Of a DNA stretch of 48,277 nt, positions 45,221 to 48,277 are shown in pieces. Both the position numbers and the translations under genes were made by a program. The stretch comes from Actinomycetota bacterium (GTDB lineage Bacteria; Actinomycetota; Actinomycetes; Actinomycetales; Kineosporiaceae). The notes under the pieces are model-generated. The model was given only the letters and a program-made list of their open reading frames with translations, did no database searches and was not told the origin of the DNA. Numbering within the stretch: the first letter of the stretch is position 1; each line of letters opens with the position of its first letter. The stretch lies in the NCBI GenBank assembly GCA_030837345.1, contig JAUPKQ010000139.1, forward strand, positions 1 to 48,277, given 5' to 3'.

Positions 45221-45280
45221 GGTCGGCCGGAGCCCGGTCGGCGGGAGCCCGGTCGGCGGGAGCCCGGTCGGCCGGAGCGA
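45221..45280. repeat. Four 15-bp tandem repeats between DUF2469 and yraN
   Basis: Four units (45221-45235, 45236-45250, 45251-45265, 45266-45280) of GGTCGGC(G/C)GGAGCCC lie head to tail in the 274-bp gap. Units 2 and 3 are identical. The same gap has TGTGGACAA at 45186-45194, an exact DnaA box on the minus strand. If the yraN frame were longer the repeat would encode RAPAD, but no start supports that. Confidence 0.75.
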
Positions 45281-45402
45281 ACCTTCCCGCACCGCGGTTT
45301 GTACTTAGAGCGACCGGCAACAAGGCGGATCGAGATGCGCCGGGCCGGTGTCCGCTGTGGCGCGGAAAGAAAATCAGTGGGTCAGAACTCGGCACAGAGG
45401 GA

Positions 45403-45729
45403 TCAGACGCCGGGGAAACCGCCGGTCTTGGGCATCTCGAGCTCGCTCTTGGCGAGTTCCTCGACGTTGACGTCCTTGAAGGTCACGACGCGCACCGACT
45501 TGACGAACCGTGCCGGACGATAGACGTCCCACACCCAGGCGTCGCTCAGGGTGACTTCGAAGAAGACCTCACCCCCGGCGGAACGCACCTGCAGGTCGAC
45601 CTGGTTGGCGAGGTAGAAGCGCCGCTCGGTCTCGACCACGTAGGAGAAAAGCCCTACAACATCCCGGTACTCCCGATAGAGCTGCAGCTCCATCTCGGTC
45701 TCGTAGTTCTCGAGGTCCTCGGCGCTCAT
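45403..45729 (-). CDS. DUF2469 conserved actinobacterial protein
   Basis: 108 residues. MSAEDLENYETEMELQLYRE, YLANQVDLQVRS and FKDVNVEELAKSELEMP are typical of this small, acidic family found beside rnhB in most actinobacteria. No catalytic motif is seen and its function is unknown. The ATG at 45729 has GGAG only at long spacing. It is separated from rnhB by 201 bases with a stem-loop. Confidence 0.9.
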   Translation of the reverse strand: MSAEDLENYETEMELQLYREYRDVVGLFSYVVETERRFYLANQVDLQVRSAGGEVFFEVTLSDAWVWDVYRPARFVKSVRVVTFKDVNVEELAKSELEMPKTGGFPGV

Positions 45730-45870
45730 TGTGGACTGGTCGCTCCGGGTCAGGTTCGGCCGCACGGTTGCGCGGCGGGGGCCAGGGGCGCCGGGACCGG
45801 CGCCGCCCTTCATCCTCCTCCATCTTGACGTAGGCCGCCGGACGCGACAGAACCGCCACCCCGGATGCCC

Positions 45871-45915
45871 CGTCCCGGACACGGGTGCCGTGGCCAGGCG
45901 CCGTGTCCGGGGACG
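45871..45915 (-). terminator. Strong stem-loop just after rnhB
   Basis: 45871-45889 and 45897-45915 pair over about 17 bases with one bulge and one mismatch (core GGACACGG/CCGTGTCC), with a loop of seven. It lies 16 bases after the rnhB stop. No T-tract follows. It may attenuate transcription into DUF2469-yraN-comM, or stabilise the rnhB 3' end. Confidence 0.6.
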
Positions 45916-45930
45916 CCGGGAGGTCCGTGA

Positions 45931-46869
45931 TCATCGCCCGTCCACGTCGAGGGCCAGGCCCGCCGGATCCCGCAGACCCGCCGGATCCAGCAGGGCAGTC
46001 GGATCCCGGGGGTCCGTCAGATCGAGCAGCTCGTCGAGCAGATCCCCGCCGAGGAAAGCGTCCTCCGGGACATCGTTCCCCGCAGAGACCCCGGGCAGGC
46101 TCCATGACCGCCGGTGCTGTTCGCAGGCCCCGAGTTCGGCGAGAGCGGCGAGATGATCCGGCGCCGCGTAGCCTTTGTTGTCGCACCAGCGGTACCGGGG
46201 GAAATCGGCCGACCGGGCCACCATGATCGCATCCCGTTCCACCTTGGCCAGCACGCTCGCGGCGGCGACGGCGGCGCACCGCAGGTCGGCCTTGACGAGG
46301 GTCCGGACCTCCGGCTGGCCGTGGAAGGGTTCCGTCGGGGAAGGCTCCGTGGGTCGTCCCCGCACGGCGTCCAGTTCGAACAGCGGTTCGGTGAGGAACA
46401 CCGTTGTCCCCTCGGTCTCACCGCCGCGCGGGCCCGGCGGTGTCAACCAGTCGTGGGACCCGTCGAGCAGCACGCACGGAGGCATCTCCGGCAGGGCGGT
46501 GAGGGCCCGTCGTCCGGCGAGGCGGAGCGCGCCGATGATGCCGTGGCGATCGATCTCGTCCGGCTCGGCGTGTCCGACGGCGTGCGCGGTGGCCCAGCGC
46601 CGCAACCGTGGCACGAGTGCCTGCCGCGCGGCGGGGGTCAGGAGCTTCGAGTCACGGACCCCGGACGGCGCCGCGCGCACCGAGGCGTCGACGACGACGA
46701 CTCCCACGGTGACCGGCCCCGCCAGGGCCCCTCGCCCGACCTCGTCCATCCCCGCCACGAGCCGGTTCCCGGCACGAAGGAGCTTCCGTTCCTCCCTCAA
46801 AGTCGGTATCTGCGAACGACGACCCCCCCGAGAACGCCCGGTGCCGGGCGTGACCGCCGAAGGTGTCAC
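45931..46869 (-). CDS. rnhB: Ribonuclease HII
   Basis: Cleaves RNA in RNA-DNA hybrids and removes misincorporated ribonucleotides. 312 residues. The first two catalytic acids are in [14 protein letters not shown], the third in VLLDGSHDW, the fourth region is [23 protein letters not shown] 35-residue loop rich in Pro, Thr and Glu (about 155-195, including [16 protein letters not shown]) is inserted between the third acid and the fourth region, longer than usual. C-terminus has loose [13 protein letters not shown] repeats. The GTG at 46869 overlaps the lepB stop (GTGA). Confidence 0.94.
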   Translation of the reverse strand: MTPSAVTPGTGRSRGGRRSQIPTLREERKLLRAGNRLVAGMDEVGRGALAGPVTVGVVVVDASVRAAPSGVRDSKLLTPAARQALVPRLRRWATAHAVGHAEPDEIDRHGIIGALRLAGRRALTALPEMPPCVLLDGSHDWLTPPGPRGGETEGTTVFLTEPLFELDAVRGRPTEPSPTEPFHGQPEVRTLVKADLRCAAVAAASVLAKVERDAIMVARSADFPRYRWCDNKGYAAPDHLAALAELGACEQHRRSWSLPGVSAGNDVPEDAFLGGDLLDELLDLTDPRDPTALLDPAGLRDPAGLALDVDGR

Positions 46870-48277
46870 TTCTGACCGGCGGCTGGTGGATCAGGGACAC
46901 GGGCGAAGACCTCAGGCGGGCCGCTCAGCCCCGTGAAGCGGGAGAAGGGCCAGACGAGGACGAAGGCTTTCCCCACGACGTTCGCTATCGGGACCTGCCC
47001 CTGAGTCGCTTCCTTGACATGGAACCGGGAGTCGTAGGAATTGCTCCGGTTGTCGCCCAGGACCCATAGGTGATCGGGTTTGACGGTCGTGGTGAATGGA
47101 TCGTTGGAGGGTTTGACCCCCTCTTTGAGGTAGGTCTCGGTGATGGGTACTCCGTTGACGGTCAGCTTGCCCTCGGCGTCGCAACACTTGACCGTGTCTC
47201 CGGGAAGCCCGATCACGCGCTTGATCAAGTGTTGTCCGGCGTCCTGCGGCAAAAGGCCGATGAAGGTCAGCGCCGCCGTCAGCCCTCGCTGGACCGCTCC
47301 CTGCTGTTCGGTTTCCTGGTGCTCCTGCAGCCAGCCACCCGGGTCCTTGAAGACGACAACGTCGCCCCGGCTCAGCGACATCGGGCTGGGTGTCAGTTTG
47401 TTCACCAGCACCCGGTCACGGAAAGTCAGGGTGTCCTGCATGGACTCGGACGGAATGAGGAACGCCTGGATCAGGAACGTCTTGATGACCAGCGACAGGG
47501 CAAGCGCCATCCCCAGGACGACGAACACCTCCGACACGACGGACAGCACCGCCTCGGCGGGAGTCTGGGGTTCCCTCTTCTCCTCGGTCTTGCGCTCTTT
47601 CCCCTGCCGACCTGGAAGGTTCAGCCCCGTCCGGCCCCGACGAGAGGAACGGTCCTCTGTCACGGGCCCGGTCCGGGTGGGGACGGCGCCCGTCCGGGTG
47701 GGGACGGCGCCCGTCCGGGTGGCGACCGCGCCCGTCCGGGCCGAGGGGACGGCGCCGGCGGTCCGGGTGGAGATCGGACCGCTGCGCGCGGAGACGGCCC
47801 CGGTGCCGTAGCCCTTGCCGGATCCACGCTGCGAACGCCGTGGCGGGTCAGAGATCCCCGTCCAGGAGTCATCACCGCGAGGTCGGACCACCTGACGTCC
47901 GGTCGCCGTCCGCCGATCGGCGTCCTCCCGGGCGTACGGACCCCCACCGCCGGCCGCGCCGTTGCCGTTCGCCGGAGCGGACGTCTCCGCCCCGGACGAC
48001 GACCGGCCCGCGGGAGCGGCAGGAGAGCTTGTCTGTCCGTACTGCTGGTAGCCGTAGTCCTGCGCCGTACCGGCCTGCGCGGCGGCACCGGGCTGGGCGT
48101 ACCCCGCTGCGGCGGCACCGGGCTGGGCGGCACCGGGCTGTCCGTACTGCTGGTAGCCGTAGTCCTGCGCCGTACCGGCCTGCGCAGCGGCACCGGGCTG
48201 GGCGTACCCCGCTGCGGCGGCACCGGGCTGGGCGGCACCGGGCTGTCCGTACTGCTGGTAGCCGTAGTCCTGCGCCG
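46866..48277 (-). CDS. lepB: Signal peptidase I with a long repeat-rich N-terminal extension (5' end outside window)
   Basis: Cleaves Sec signal peptides at the membrane. The catalytic part is encoded at 46866-47560: a membrane helix ([20 protein letters not shown]), Ser in [12 protein letters not shown], Lys in [13 protein letters not shown] and the closing [12 protein letters not shown]. Upstream the same frame stays open to the window edge with structured repeats: seven-residue AVPTRTG units (about 47660-47745), then Tyr/Gln/Gly-rich 35-residue units (48034 on). A GTG at 47891 could start the protein, but the in-frame 105-bp repeats upstream argue for a longer N-terminus. A separate small gene upstream is the alternative. 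Confidence 0.88.
   Translation of the reverse strand, partial: AQDYGYQQYGQPGAAQPGAAAAGYAQPGAAAQAGTAQDYGYQQYGQPGAAQPGAAAAGYAQPGAAAQAGTAQDYGYQQYGQTSSPAAPAGRSSSGAETSAPANGNGAAGGGGPYAREDADRRTATGRQVVRPRGDDSWTGISDPPRRSQRGSGKGYGTGAVSARSGPISTRTAGAVPSARTGAVATRTGAVPTRTGAVPTRTGPVTEDRSSRRGRTGLNLPGRQGKERKTEEKREPQTPAEAVLSVVSEVFVVLGMALALSLVIKTFLIQAFLIPSESMQDTLTFRDRVLVNKLTPSPMSLSRGDVVVFKDPGGWLQEHQETEQQGAVQRGLTAALTFIGLLPQDAGQHLIKRVIGLPGDTVKCCDAEGKLTVNGVPITETYLKEGVKPSNDPFTTTVKPDHLWVLGDNRSNSYDSRFHVKEATQGQVPIANVVGKAFVLVWPFSRFTGLSGPPEVFARVPDPPAAGQK
48034..48277 (-). repeat. lepB: 105-bp tandem repeat encoding a 35-residue YGQ-rich unit
   Basis: The sequence starting TGTCCGTACTGCTGG recurs at 48034, 48139 and 48244, exactly 105 bp apart, and the copies are nearly identical. 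105 is a multiple of three, and in the lepB frame each unit reads [18 protein letters not shown], then a longer Ala/Gly/Gln part. The array continues past the right edge. Near-identity suggests recent expansion; copy number probably varies between strains. Confidence 0.95.

Noticed and set aside
48034-48277. Regular 105-bp repeats as a CRISPR array
   Set aside because: Units are contiguous and nearly identical with no unique spacers, are in frame with lepB and encode a repeating peptide; no cas genes.

Overview
The window is a dense, high-GC stretch of an actinobacterial chromosome. The evidence is the GC-rich codon use, the frequent GTG starts, and the actinobacterial order of housekeeping genes. 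That order includes infB-ylxR-nusA-rimP, dxr-rseP-ispG-GNAT(DUF4081), cdsA-frr-pyrH-tsf-rpsB with a divergent M23 gene, and lepB-rnhB-DUF2469-yraN-comM-dprA-xerC-whiG. The genus cannot be fixed from sequence alone; Micrococcales is a reasonable guess. No rRNA, tRNA, CRISPR array, insertion sequence or phage gene was seen.

Layout. Positions 1-2454 (minus) hold the start of infB, then ylxR, nusA and rimP. A DUF4439 lipoprotein gene (plus) follows, then a relatively AT-rich convergent gap with repeats (3739-4170). Positions 4171-13807 (minus) run, in transcription order, dxr-rseP-ispG-GNAT-GH4 glycosidase-BadF-type sugar kinase-proS-HAD hydrolase. Positions 13895-22119 form a polyamine island: potDABC (minus), an aminobutyraldehyde-type dehydrogenase (minus), a divergent Lrp/AsnC regulator and a class III aminotransferase (plus). 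Positions 22328-25530 hold a secreted M15-like/peptidoglycan-binding protein, a DivIVA-repeat protein and rlmN. Positions 25710-28187 are phosphoketolase, ended by a perfect hairpin. Positions 28339-33710 (minus) are rpsB-tsf-pyrH-frr-cdsA. Positions 34122-39134 (plus) are an M23 peptidase reading frame that runs without a stop into a glycine-betaine/choline-type ABC transporter (ATPase, double permease, binding protein). Positions 39235-48277 (minus) run from lepB, which enters at the right edge, to a DUF1707 membrane protein.

How the genes fit together. The polyamine island imports putrescine/spermidine and oxidises it toward GABA. Its divergent promoter region carries a 19-bp tandem repeat that is a natural candidate operator for the Lrp/AsnC protein. 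dxr and ispG are two steps of the MEP isoprenoid pathway, sharing a transcription unit with the site-2 protease. rpsB, tsf, frr, infB, nusA, rimP and proS serve translation and transcription. comM, dprA and xerC serve DNA uptake and recombination. whiG/fliA encodes an alternative sigma factor.

The main oddities are low-complexity repeat extensions on otherwise conserved proteins (LepB, CdsA, RpsB, and linkers in RimP and the DUF4439 protein), the stop-less M23-to-ATPase reading frame, and several operator-like repeat arrays in intergenic DNA. I did not find a clearly novel multi-gene system. The strongest candidates for new biology are the repeat-bearing LepB and CdsA N-termini and the polyamine operator array.
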